Shown here: positions 1 to 7,686 of the stretch, one piece after another
Layout: each line of letters opens with the position of its first letter
Numbering within the stretch: the stretch's first letter is position 1
Source of the DNA: Clostridium drakei
Lineage (GTDB): Bacteria; Bacillota; Clostridia; Clostridiales; Clostridiaceae
Reading direction: 5' to 3'
Length of the DNA: 64,000 nt
NCBI RefSeq assembly: GCF_000633595.2
Contig: NZ_JIBU02000012.1
Span: 251,574 to 315,573, forward strand
The notes under the pieces: generated by a model
Database searches by the model: none
Seen by the model: only the letters and a program-made list of their open reading frames with translations
Told to the model about the DNA's origin: nothing
Translations under genes and position numbers: made by a program

Positions 1-56
1 TATAATTGACATTAAGTTATGTATATATTACAATATATCCTAAGAGGAGGATTTCA

Positions 57-251
57 ATGAAGAATAAACGTATGAAAATGGCTCGTATTCAATGTGATAT
101 GAAACAGGAAGATTTAGCAAAAAAAGTGGGTGTTACCCGACAAACAATTGGTATGATTGAATCTGGTAATTATAATCCTACTCTTAAATTATGTGTTTCT
201 ATATGCAAAGCACTTGGCAAGACACTAGATGAATTATTTTGGGAGGAATAA
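57..251 (+). CDS. small XRE-family helix-turn-helix transcriptional regulator
   Basis: A 64-residue protein made almost entirely of one Cro/C1-type HTH. The motif reads QEDLAKKVGVTRQTIGMIESG near residues 21-40, followed by the usual NPTLKLCVSICKALG helix. The ATG at 57 follows an AGAGGAGG site at 43-50; an earlier in-frame ATG at position 6 has no ribosome binding site. It lies just ahead of a small membrane protein gene with almost no gap, an arrangement common for short XRE regulators that control a partner membrane protein. The function of the pair is inferred only from this context. Confidence 0.9.
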   Translation: MKNKRMKMARIQCDMKQEDLAKKVGVTRQTIGMIESGNYNPTLKLCVSICKALGKTLDELFWEE

Positions 252-253
252 AT

Positions 254-724
254 ATGAAAAGTAATATAATACAGGATGAAAGGGTAATAGCAGAAAAACG
301 GAAAATAATAAGTGAGACATTTACATTTGTTATGATATTTCTTATTGGATCAACGCTTGTAAAACAATTTATATTTAAAGCTTCATTTTCAGAATATGCT
401 ATAGAATTTATTGCTTTCTTTGGAGCATCCTTCTATATTATGATTAGAAATATTTTAATTGGTAATAGCCCTTTTGGAATCGATAATCACAGAAAAAATA
501 GGATGATTATTATTAATAGTGTTGTAATTGGACTTACAAATACGGTTGTATCTGAATTTTTAAATTTTAAAAGGAATGGAATTAGCCTTAGTATAATGGA
601 TTTAATTATTATTTTTATTATTTCAATATTAGAGGTATTTGCTATTTCCTTTGTACTAAACATTTTAAGTAAACGCAGGAGTGAAAAACTTGAGAACAAG
701 TTTGATGATGACATAAAAGAATAA
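254..724 (+). CDS. DUF6773-like membrane protein
   Basis: A 156-residue protein with about four hydrophobic segments (roughly residues 20-40, 47-66, 82-105 and 113-135) and charged ends. It resembles the small clostridial membrane proteins grouped as DUF6773 that sit beside short XRE regulators. The start is the ATG at 254, preceded by GGGAGG at 241-246 that lies within the end of the upstream regulator gene, so the two are probably translated together. No enzymatic motif is visible and the function is unknown. A long hairpin with a T-run follows directly. Confidence 0.8.
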   Translation: MKSNIIQDERVIAEKRKIISETFTFVMIFLIGSTLVKQFIFKASFSEYAIEFIAFFGASFYIMIRNILIGNSPFGIDNHRKNRMIIINSVVIGLTNTVVSEFLNFKRNGISLSIMDLIIIFIISILEVFAISFVLNILSKRRSEKLENKFDDDIKE

Positions 725-740
725 ATGTTTGAATAAAAAG

Positions 741-812
741 CTGTTCACTAACAATGAGCTGAACAAGATCTATTAGATAAGGCTAGTTCATTGTTAGTGA
801 ACAGTTTTTTTT
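741..812 (+). terminator. intrinsic terminator after the XRE/DUF6773 pair
   Basis: Arms 741-760 and 785-804 pair over 20 bases with one G-U, the loop is about 24 bases, and eight T follow at 805-812. Confidence 0.85.
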
Positions 813-899
813 ATAAAATCCTTATAAAATCCTTAAAATTGATATTTATAATAAATTGTGAATTAAGACATCTTAGAAAATAATGGATTGCTAGTTATA

Positions 900-967
900 A
901 AGTGATTCTTAGGTTCAGAAGAGGAAATTCCTTATAAGTAAACTCTACCTGAACCTAAGAATCACTT
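900..967. repeat. 19-bp perfect inverted repeat upstream of the peptide-immunity ABC operon
   Basis: Arms at 900-918 and 949-967 are exact reverse complements (left arm aagtgattcttaggttcag), with a 30-base spacer. No T-run follows, so it is not a normal terminator. It lies 35 bases before the start of the ABC ATPase gene and could be an mRNA leader hairpin or a regulatory site for that operon. Confidence 0.7.
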
Positions 968-1002
968 GATTGGAAGCTAGTTGAATGAGAGGATTGATAA
1001 TA

Positions 1003-1710
1003 ATGGAAAAGTATATTTTAAAAACAGAAAATTTATGTAAAAATTTTAAGGGGCAGCTAGCAGTAAATAATATTTCACTTACTATTAAAGAAAATTCAAT
1101 TTATGGTTTATTAGGACCTAATGGTGCAGGAAAATCTACTACATTAAAGATGATTACAGGAATGCTGTATCCGACTTCGGGAAAAATCACTTTTCAGGGA
1201 CATCCATGGAGTAGAAAGGATTTAAATGATATTGGTACATTAATTGAATCACCTCCGTTATATGAAAATTTAACTGCAAGAGAGAATTTAAAAGTGAGAA
1301 CTACACTTTTAGGACTTAAGGAATCCCGTATTGATGAAGTTCTCCAAACTGTTGATTTAACAAATACAGGAAAAAAACGTGCAGGACAGTTTTCTATGGG
1401 AATGAAGCAGAGACTTGGAATTGCCATTGCATTACTTAATCATCCTAAATTATTGATTTTAGATGAACCTACTAATGGACTAGATCCTATAGGCATTCAA
1501 GATTTGAGAACGCTTATTCGTTCATTTCCAGAGCAAGGAATAACGGTTATTTTATCTAGCCACATACTGTCAGAAGTAGAACTTATTGCAGATCATATTG
1601 GTATTGTAAGCAATGGTATTTTAGGATACGAAGGAAAAATCAATCCAGGTGAAGACTTAGAAACTCTCTTTATGGAAGTAGTTAAAAAAAGTAAAAGGGA
1701 GATGAGGTAA
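1003..1710 (+). CDS. lantibiotic/cationic-peptide protection ABC transporter, ATP-binding subunit
   Basis: A 235-residue ABC ATPase of the LanF/BcrA/CprA type. Walker A GPNGAGKST is at about residues 38-46, the signature region FSMGMKQR at about 130-137, and Walker B LLILDEPTNGLDP near 147-159, with the H-loop in SSHILSE. With the two following permeases it should form an exporter that removes lantibiotics or similar peptides from the membrane. The ATG at 1003 follows GAGAGGA at 987-993 at normal spacing; an in-frame ATG at 985 overlaps that site and was not chosen. The gene order ATPase, permease, permease, regulator, kinase matches the C. difficile cprABC-RK type arrangement. No lantibiotic precursor or modification gene is nearby, so a resistance role rather than self-immunity is likely. 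Confidence 0.92.
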   Translation: MEKYILKTENLCKNFKGQLAVNNISLTIKENSIYGLLGPNGAGKSTTLKMITGMLYPTSGKITFQGHPWSRKDLNDIGTLIESPPLYENLTARENLKVRTTLLGLKESRIDEVLQTVDLTNTGKKRAGQFSMGMKQRLGIAIALLNHPKLLILDEPTNGLDPIGIQDLRTLIRSFPEQGITVILSSHILSEVELIADHIGIVSNGILGYEGKINPGEDLETLFMEVVKKSKREMR

Positions 1711-1715
1711 TTAAA

Positions 1716-2477
1716 ATGAGTTCATATTTAAAAGCAGAAAATTTAAAGTTAAAAAAGACAATGACAAAAAAACTTGTTTTAATTTTTCCAATTATTACAT
1801 TGTTTTTTGGTATTATGTCAGGAGTTTATTATGAATTAAATACATTTAATTGGTGGTATATGATGATGATGCCAGGAAGTATTGCAGTTCTCTGTGCACT
1901 TGTAAATCAAAAGGAAGAAAAGAAAATTAAATATAGAGCTGTTTTTTCTATGCCTATTGATTTAAAAAAAGTTTGGACTTCAAAAGTTATGCTTATAGCT
2001 ATTTATGTTTTGTTTTGTTGTATTATTTTGCCATTAGGAGCAGCCTTAGTAGGAAAATTTATTTTACCAAGGATTATTTCAAGTTCTGCCTTAAAATATA
2101 TAGTTGTCATTCCAATTATAAATGCAATAACAGCAGCTGTTGTCATTGCAGTAACATCATTATGGCAAATTCCTCTTTGTCTATTTTTAGCTAGGAAATT
2201 TGGATTTTTTGTACCAGTTATCTTAAATGTTGCAGTAGGTATAACGCTTAACAGCATAATGGCTGTAAAATCCATCTGGTGGATATGTCCTTACAGCTGG
2301 ACTAGCCGTCTTATGTGTCCTATACTTGGAATACTTCCCAATGGGCAGATGCCAGGAGCAAAAGATTATATGCTTAATTCAGGTGTAATTCCTATAGGAA
2401 TTATTTTATCTATTATGTTGTTTGTTGTACTGATTACTGCTACATCACGCTGGTTTAAAAATCAGGAGGTGATATAA
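1716..2477 (+). CDS. lantibiotic immunity ABC transporter permease, MutE/EpiE type
   Basis: A 253-residue integral membrane protein with six predicted hydrophobic segments (about residues 20-38, 46-62, 90-112, 126-152, 165-185 and 222-243). Length and topology fit the LanE/EpiE/MutE permease family, and its position after the ATPase gene (5-base gap) supports this. It should form one half of the membrane channel of the peptide exporter. The start is the ATG at 1716, with a GAGATGAGG site overlapping the end of the ATPase gene. Confidence 0.88.
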   Translation: MSSYLKAENLKLKKTMTKKLVLIFPIITLFFGIMSGVYYELNTFNWWYMMMMPGSIAVLCALVNQKEEKKIKYRAVFSMPIDLKKVWTSKVMLIAIYVLFCCIILPLGAALVGKFILPRIISSSALKYIVVIPIINAITAAVVIAVTSLWQIPLCLFLARKFGFFVPVILNVAVGITLNSIMAVKSIWWICPYSWTSRLMCPILGILPNGQMPGAKDYMLNSGVIPIGIILSIMLFVVLITATSRWFKNQEVI

Positions 2478-2478
2478 T

Positions 2479-3249
2479 ATGTTATCATTATTTAGAGCTT
2501 TAAGAGCTGACTTTCAAAAGTTAAAACATACCCAAACATTTTGGATTCACATTGTAATTCCTGTATTAGGTGCTTTGGTTTTTCTAATGTGTTACAATTT
2601 ATTTAATAGTGTAAAAACTATAGAAAAGCATGTACTTTATTTTGAATCTCTTAGCATGTTATTTCCGCTGCTAATTGGAATAATTTGTGGTATTGTTGTT
2701 TCCCAGGAGGAACAAGCAGGTCAATTTCAAGTATTGCTAAGTACAAAATCAAGGATTACTACATGCCTAAGTAAGCTGCTTACTTTGATTCTTATTGGAA
2801 TGTTTTCACTATTTTTAGCCCTTAGTACAGTACTTTTGGGATTAAAATTGTTTCTGCATGTATCAAATATTCCATATTCATTATATTTTCAAGCATTTGT
2901 ATGGATTGTTTTTGGTAATATATTTATTTATATATTGAGTTTTTGGGTTAGTTTGAAGTTTGGCAGAGGTGCATCTATTTTTCTTGGAATTGCAGGAATG
3001 CTTATCGCTGCTTTAATGATTACAGGACTGGGAGATAGATGCTGGATGTATCTTCCATGGGCATGGAGTGTAAGATTTTGTGATTTTGCTACTTTAAATT
3101 TTATGGCTGCAGCAATGCATAAAGAAATTCCTGATTTTTCATACAACCTTCGGAAAGCATCATTCATTACGAGTGCATACACTTTTGTAATATTGATATT
3201 ACAACTTTTATGGTTTAAGTTTTGGGAAGGCCGCAAGTGTGAGGAATAA
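2479..3249 (+). CDS. lantibiotic immunity ABC transporter permease, MutG type
   Basis: A 256-residue membrane protein with about six hydrophobic segments, fitting the LanG/MutG family. It begins one base after the previous stop, with an AGGAGGTGAT site at 2463-2472 inside the end of the upstream gene, so translation is probably coupled. The short EEQAGQFQ segment after the second helix is typical of ABC-2-type permeases. It should pair with the MutE-type subunit and the ATPase. Confidence 0.88.
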   Translation: MLSLFRALRADFQKLKHTQTFWIHIVIPVLGALVFLMCYNLFNSVKTIEKHVLYFESLSMLFPLLIGIICGIVVSQEEQAGQFQVLLSTKSRITTCLSKLLTLILIGMFSLFLALSTVLLGLKLFLHVSNIPYSLYFQAFVWIVFGNIFIYILSFWVSLKFGRGASIFLGIAGMLIAALMITGLGDRCWMYLPWAWSVRFCDFATLNFMAAAMHKEIPDFSYNLRKASFITSAYTFVILILQLLWFKFWEGRKCEE

Positions 3250-3332
3250 TCTTTTGCATGGTTTAAAAATAATATGATACAAGAATGCAGTTGGAGTTCG
3301 AATTTTCAACTAATTTGAAAGGTGATGATATT

Positions 3333-3992
3333 ATGTCAAGAATTCTTGTAATAGATGATGAAAAAGATATTTTAGTTCTTGTTAAAAATGTTCTTGCAAA
3401 GGATGAACATGTTGTTACAACTGTTAGTGATGCAAAGGCAATATCGGTTAATGAATATACAAAATATGATCTAATTTTATTAGATGTGATGATGCCGGAT
3501 ATAGATGGTTTTGAATTATGTAAAAGAATTCGTGACTTAGTAGACTCGCCAATATTATTTTTAACTGCTAAAACCTTGGAAAGTGATATAATGTTTGGAC
3601 TTGGAATAGGTGGAGATGATTATATAACAAAACCATTTAGTACAGGAGAACTCCGTGCTAGGGTTAATGCTCATTTACGAAGAGAAAATAGAGAAAAACA
3701 TAACATGATTTCTGTTTCTGGTATAAAATTTAACTTGGCAAGTAAAGAAATAATAATACAAGATAGAAAAGTTCCTATGACAAAAAGCGAATATGCTATT
3801 TGTGAGTTTCTTGTACGAAATAGAGGACAAGTATTTACAAAAGAGCAGATTTATGAAGCAGTATATGGATATGAAAGAGAAAGTGATAGCTCAAGTATTG
3901 CAGAACATGTAAAAAATATAAGAGCAAAACTTGCTATTTTTGAATTATCTCCAATTGAGACAGTTTGGGGGATTGGGTATAAATGGCAGTAA
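3333..3992 (+). CDS. OmpR-family response regulator of the peptide-resistance cassette
   Basis: A 219-residue two-domain regulator. The receiver domain opens with ILVIDDEKDI and carries the phospho-acceptor in LLDVMMPDIDG at about residue 53, then the conserved Lys in YITKPFS near residue 102. The C-terminal winged helix covers about residues 125-219 and ends in ETVWGIGYKW. The ATG at 3333 is preceded by GAAAGGTGATG; the longer reading frame from 3285 has no ribosome site. The stop overlaps the kinase start by 10 bases. It probably activates the upstream transporter genes, as LanR and CprR do. Confidence 0.93.
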   Translation: MSRILVIDDEKDILVLVKNVLAKDEHVVTTVSDAKAISVNEYTKYDLILLDVMMPDIDGFELCKRIRDLVDSPILFLTAKTLESDIMFGLGIGGDDYITKPFSTGELRARVNAHLRRENREKHNMISVSGIKFNLASKEIIIQDRKVPMTKSEYAICEFLVRNRGQVFTKEQIYEAVYGYERESDSSSIAEHVKNIRAKLAIFELSPIETVWGIGYKWQ

Positions 3993-5359
3993 ATAAAAAA
4001 GTACCTACTTTTAGGAGAATTTTTTTTAGATATTTATTAACTTTAATTATATCATTTATTGTTTTTTTAGCATTATATTTTGGAATCATTTTTTTACTTA
4101 TAAGGTTCAACTTATTTTTGCCTGCAAATTATAGTGAAGGTTTAGCTGCAGCTTCAAAATCTCAAATTCAATCAACGCAGAGTGTTACAGAGAGTATGAT
4201 TCCTAAAGGATGTAAATTTGTAGTTTTTGATAAAAGCTACAAAGTAATTAAAACAGATTTGAATTCTAAGGATTTGGATGAAGCAAAAAAATATGTTTTG
4301 AAACAAGGATACAATAATCGCGGAGGGATTAAGCAATATTATAGCATCCCAAGAAAAGATGGCGTATGTATACTTCAATATTATATTGTAATGAGATATA
4401 ATTCTGATATTTTAAATGATACGTTACCTAATCCTCAAGGAATGATGATCTTAATGCTTATTTTTTTATCTATTACAATTATTTTTCTGATTTCAACACT
4501 TTATGCAAAAAACATAAAAAATCAGTTAAATCCTTTGCTTGAAGTAGTAGAGAAAATTAAAGAAAAGAATTTAGATTTTGAAATAGGTTATTCTAAAATT
4601 AAGGAATTTAATGATGTATTATTGTCACTTTCTGATATGAAAGAAGAATTAAAAAAGTCCTTAAGCGAAAAATGGAGTATTGAACAAGCAAAAAGAGAGC
4701 AAATTTCAGCTCTTGCTCATGATATAAAAACACCACTTGCAGTTATTAAAGGAAACTCTGAATTATTAATAGATTCATCTTTAAATGAAGATCAACAAGA
4801 ATATACAAATTTTATTCATAAAAATGCCAATCAAATTGAAAAATATATAAAATTACTTATTGAACTTTCTAAAGCGGAAAAAGGTTTTCAAATACACTTG
4901 AAAAAGGTAGATACAAAAGAATTTGTAAATAGTATTCATGAGCAATTAAATACTTTTGCATGTATAAAAAAGTTACAGGTTGAATCTAAAGAGGAAGATT
5001 TACCAAATGAAATTAACATTGATTATAGTTTAATGTATAGAGCAATCATGAATGTTATTTCTAATGCAGTTGATTACTCAAAAGAGGATAGTAAAATATA
5101 TTTTAAAATAGAGTGCTTACAGGACAACATTTGTTTTACCATTACAGATAGTGGTAAGGGATTTTCGGAAAAAGATATTAAATTTGCCATAACACAATTT
5201 TATACAGGTGATAAAAGTCGAAACTCTAAAACTCATTATGGTATGGGCCTATATATAGTTGATTCCATTGTAAAGAAACATGGTGGGGAGCTTCATATTG
5301 GAAATTCATCTATTACAGGTGGAGGAGAAGTTGTAATTAAGGTGCCTGTGAATTTTTAG
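3983..5359 (+). CDS. sensor histidine kinase of the peptide-resistance cassette
   Basis: A 458-residue membrane kinase. Two transmembrane helices (about residues 15-38 and 150-172) bracket an extracytoplasmic sensor loop of about 110 residues. A HAMP-like linker follows, then the H-box ALAHDIKTPLAVIKGNSELL, N-box MNVISNAVDYS, G1 box DSGKGF and G2 box GMGLYIV. The start lies inside the end of the response regulator gene, so both are translationally coupled. The sensor loop is longer than in BceS-like intramembrane sensing kinases, fitting direct detection of an extracellular peptide as in CprK/LanK. The ligand is unknown. Confidence 0.92.
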   Translation: MAVNKKVPTFRRIFFRYLLTLIISFIVFLALYFGIIFLLIRFNLFLPANYSEGLAAASKSQIQSTQSVTESMIPKGCKFVVFDKSYKVIKTDLNSKDLDEAKKYVLKQGYNNRGGIKQYYSIPRKDGVCILQYYIVMRYNSDILNDTLPNPQGMMILMLIFLSITIIFLISTLYAKNIKNQLNPLLEVVEKIKEKNLDFEIGYSKIKEFNDVLLSLSDMKEELKKSLSEKWSIEQAKREQISALAHDIKTPLAVIKGNSELLIDSSLNEDQQEYTNFIHKNANQIEKYIKLLIELSKAEKGFQIHLKKVDTKEFVNSIHEQLNTFACIKKLQVESKEEDLPNEINIDYSLMYRAIMNVISNAVDYSKEDSKIYFKIECLQDNICFTITDSGKGFSEKDIKFAITQFYTGDKSRNSKTHYGMGLYIVDSIVKKHGGELHIGNSSITGGGEVVIKVPVNF

Positions 5360-5440
5360 TTAATAGTGAATAATTAATAGTTAATGTAGATTTTTTACGA
5401 TATCTAAAAGTTATCCTTAACTATTAACTCTTCACTATTA
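5360..5440. repeat. imperfect 24-bp inverted repeat after the kinase gene
   Basis: The arms at 5361-5384 and 5417-5440 match at 22 of 24 positions (TAATAGTGAA ... TTCACTATTA). It begins at the kinase stop codon and probably ends or stabilises the transcript, although no T-run follows the right arm. Confidence 0.6.
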
Positions 5441-5449
5441 GTTCTTAAC

Positions 5450-5481
5450 TTGCGAAGCTTTGCTTCGTGTTGTGCTTATTA
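5450..5481. repeat. short palindromic repeat element, copy 1
   Basis: An 18-base core (GCGAAGC, TTT, GCTTCG and flanks, 5450-5467) followed at a fixed distance by TGCTTATTA. The same core and the same following sequence occur at 29799-29830 after the holin gene, aligned without gaps, so the two are copies of one small element. Confidence 0.65.
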
Positions 5482-5511
5482 TACGAATGTTAAATTTGAG
5501 AATATATTGTT

Positions 5512-5540
5512 AAAAAACAGCTTTTGATGAGCTGTTTTTC
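5512..5540 (+). terminator. intrinsic terminator
   Basis: AAAACAGC (5514-5521) pairs with GCTGTTTT (5531-5538) and runs into T-rich sequence, preceded by an A-run. It separates the peptide-resistance cassette from the methyltransferase genes. Confidence 0.75.
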
Positions 5541-5593
5541 ATTTTCTATTCAAAGCAGTTGTATAACAAACAATAATTGAAGGAGGTATATCT

Positions 5594-5692
5594 ATTAAAT
5601 TTGCAAATAATCATTGTCTAACTGGTATAAAAGTAAATACAATTAGTATAGGGCATTTTGAGAAAGAGGGTGCAGAATTTATACATAATTAA
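5594..5692 (+). other. 32-codon open frame with a strong ribosome site but an ATT first codon
   Basis: AAGGAGGT at 5580-5587 is followed six bases later by an ATT codon that opens a frame of 32 codons ending at TAA 5690-5692. The first residues read KFANNHCLTGIKV after the start. No ATG, GTG or TTG start lies in the frame near the site. It may be a leader peptide using a rare ATT start, a gene remnant, or chance. It precedes the corrinoid protein gene by 73 bases. Confidence 0.35.
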
Positions 5693-5765
5693 ATATAAAA
5701 ATAAAAATGCTAGATAAATATATAAATTAAATATAATTATATGAGCTTGAAAGGAAGATGAAAAG

Positions 5766-6449
5766 ATGAAAGAAGAATTAATTAAAAAATTATCAGATGC
5801 AGTTGTTGATATGGAAGAAGATGAAACTGTAGAAATTTCAAAACAATGCATAGAAAATAATGTAAATGCTTATGAAGCTATAGATAAAGGATTAGCTAAT
5901 GGCATGAACAAGGCAGGTGAACTTTATGAAGAAGGAGAGTATTATATTCCAGAATTATTGATGTGTTCAGATGCTATGTATGCAGGACTTGATGTATTGA
6001 AACCTCATTTAAAGAAAGATGAAAATGAAGTTAAGGAAAAAGTAGTAATAGGAGTAGTTCAAGGTGATACTCATGATATAGGTAAAAATCTTGTCAAAAT
6101 AATGATGGAAACAGAGGGATTTGAAGTAATAGATCTTGGAAGAGATATACCTCCAATAGATTTTGTTGAAAAAGCTAAAGAAGTAGGAGCATCTATAATA
6201 GTTCTATCTACACTTATGACTACAACTATGGATGGTATGGCTGAAGTTATAAATATATTAAAAGAACAAGGATTGAAAGATAAAGTAAAAGTTATGATAG
6301 GAGGAGGGCCAATATCACAAAGTTATGCAGATAAAATAGGAGCGGATGGATATACTACAGATGCTTCAAAAGCTGCTAAATTTGCAAAAACTTTGGTAAA
6401 TAAAATTAATGATAACGGTTTAAATACCAAATTAGTTCAGGGGGTTTAA
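5766..6449 (+). CDS. methyltransferase-cognate corrinoid protein (MtaC/MtbC type)
   Basis: A 227-residue protein with an N-terminal helical B12-binding cap (about residues 5-90) and a Rossmann-like cobalamin domain. The cobalt-ligand motif GDTHDIGKN is near residues 101-109, with supporting STLMTTTM and MIGGGPISQSYADKIGADGYTTDA segments. Such proteins carry a methyl group on cobalamin between a substrate-specific methyltransferase and an acceptor methyltransferase. The ATG at 5766 follows GAAAGGAAGATG. The gene sits two bases before the UroD-type methyltransferase, so they form an operon. No substrate-specific MtaB/MttB/MtbB-type gene is next to it, so the methyl donor (methanol, methylamine, methoxy-aromatic or other) cannot be told. 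Confidence 0.92.
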   Translation: MKEELIKKLSDAVVDMEEDETVEISKQCIENNVNAYEAIDKGLANGMNKAGELYEEGEYYIPELLMCSDAMYAGLDVLKPHLKKDENEVKEKVVIGVVQGDTHDIGKNLVKIMMETEGFEVIDLGRDIPPIDFVEKAKEVGASIIVLSTLMTTTMDGMAEVINILKEQGLKDKVKVMIGGGPISQSYADKIGADGYTTDASKAAKFAKTLVNKINDNGLNTKLVQGV

Positions 6450-6451
6450 AT

Positions 6452-7531
6452 ATGAAGGATCAAATGACTCCTATGGAGAGAGCTATAGCGTTGAGTAAAG
6501 GAGAAATTGTTGATAGATTACCTTGTAACCCCAATATAGCAAACGGAGTGGCTCGTATTTATGGTTGTAAAATTTCAGAATTTAATACTAGTGGTAAAGC
6601 TATAGCTGAAGCACAAATAGCTGCTTACAAAAAATTTGGAATGGATGGAGTTAGAGTTTTTACTGACCTTTATGTTTGGGCAGAGGCTATGGGAGCTAAA
6701 ATTTTGTTACCTGAAGATAATACAGCAGATCTTTTGAGACCTGCAATTAGTGATATAAAAGATATTGATAAAATAAAAGTTGCTAATCCTTATAAAGATG
6801 GAAGACTTCCAGTGTTTGTAGAAGCTATGAAATATTTATCAGATGAATTGGGGAAAGAGGTTCCTTGTTCAGGAGGTATTGTAGGTCCATTTACTAATGC
6901 TTTTTTTCTTATAGGTATTGAAAAAATGACAAAATTATTTTTTAAAGATCCAGAAGCAGTACATAAACTTTGTGAAATTTCACTTCAAACTTGTATAGAG
7001 TATGCTAAGGTTATAATGGATATAGGATTTTCACCTACTATTTCAGAACCTCTGTCTTCTTCTACTATAATAAGTCCTAAACATTTTAGAACTTTCTGCC
7101 TTCCTTATTTAAGAAGACTCTTAGAATTTATTAATTCAAGAGGTAAAACTTGTGTTTTGCATATATGTGGAAAGACAGAAAAAATATGGCCTGACATAAG
7201 AGAAATGGCATCTATAGGTGTAGGTGGTTTTAGTATGGATAATATAGTAAGTCTTTCTGATTGTAAAAAGGCTCTAGGGGACAAAATGAAGGTAATAGGT
7301 AACATAGATCCATCTAATGTTATGTATGCAGGTACAAAAAATGAAGTAAGAAATGCTGTAATAAATAGCGTTATGGAAGGTTATGACAGTCCTAAAGGAT
7401 ATGTTATAATGTCAGGATGCAGTCTTCCTGTAGAAACACCTTTAGAAAATATACAGACAATGATGGATACTGCTAGGGAAATTGGATATCCAGTGAATAA
7501 AGAAAATTTGGAAAGAATGATAGTAAAATAG
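6452..7531 (+). CDS. MtaA/CmuA-type corrinoid methyltransferase (uroporphyrinogen decarboxylase fold)
   Basis: A 359-residue TIM-barrel protein of the UroD-like methyltransferase family. The zinc site HxC is seen as HICGKT near residues 236-241, with the distant cysteine in SGCSLP near residue 322, as in MtaA and MtbA. It probably moves the methyl group between the corrinoid protein encoded immediately upstream and a thiol or tetrahydrofolate acceptor. In bacteria without coenzyme M the acceptor may be tetrahydrofolate, which is inference. The start ATG 6452 follows CAGGGGG at the end of the corrinoid gene. Confidence 0.9.
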   Translation: MKDQMTPMERAIALSKGEIVDRLPCNPNIANGVARIYGCKISEFNTSGKAIAEAQIAAYKKFGMDGVRVFTDLYVWAEAMGAKILLPEDNTADLLRPAISDIKDIDKIKVANPYKDGRLPVFVEAMKYLSDELGKEVPCSGGIVGPFTNAFFLIGIEKMTKLFFKDPEAVHKLCEISLQTCIEYAKVIMDIGFSPTISEPLSSSTIISPKHFRTFCLPYLRRLLEFINSRGKTCVLHICGKTEKIWPDIREMASIGVGGFSMDNIVSLSDCKKALGDKMKVIGNIDPSNVMYAGTKNEVRNAVINSVMEGYDSPKGYVIMSGCSLPVETPLENIQTMMDTAREIGYPVNKENLERMIVK

Positions 7532-7554
7532 AATTCAATTTTTGAAGTTTAAAA

Positions 7555-7619
7555 ATAATGCGGCGTAAGTGTATGTAAGTGAAGTAACTTTCACTACACT
7601 TTAACTTACGTCGCATTAT
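7555..7619. terminator. long hairpin between convergent genes
   Basis: The outer arms 7555-7570 and 7604-7619 pair at 15 of 16 positions and an inner stem extends it. It lies between the methyltransferase and the convergent CDF transporter gene. It is followed by GCTTAT, similar to the sequence after the palindromic elements at 5450 and 29799. The T-run is weak on both sides. Confidence 0.6.
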
Positions 7620-7686
7620 GCTTATCTCAAGTCCACATTTTGTACGTGAGAAATTTGACTAAACAATGATTTTTTTATTCAGGAAT

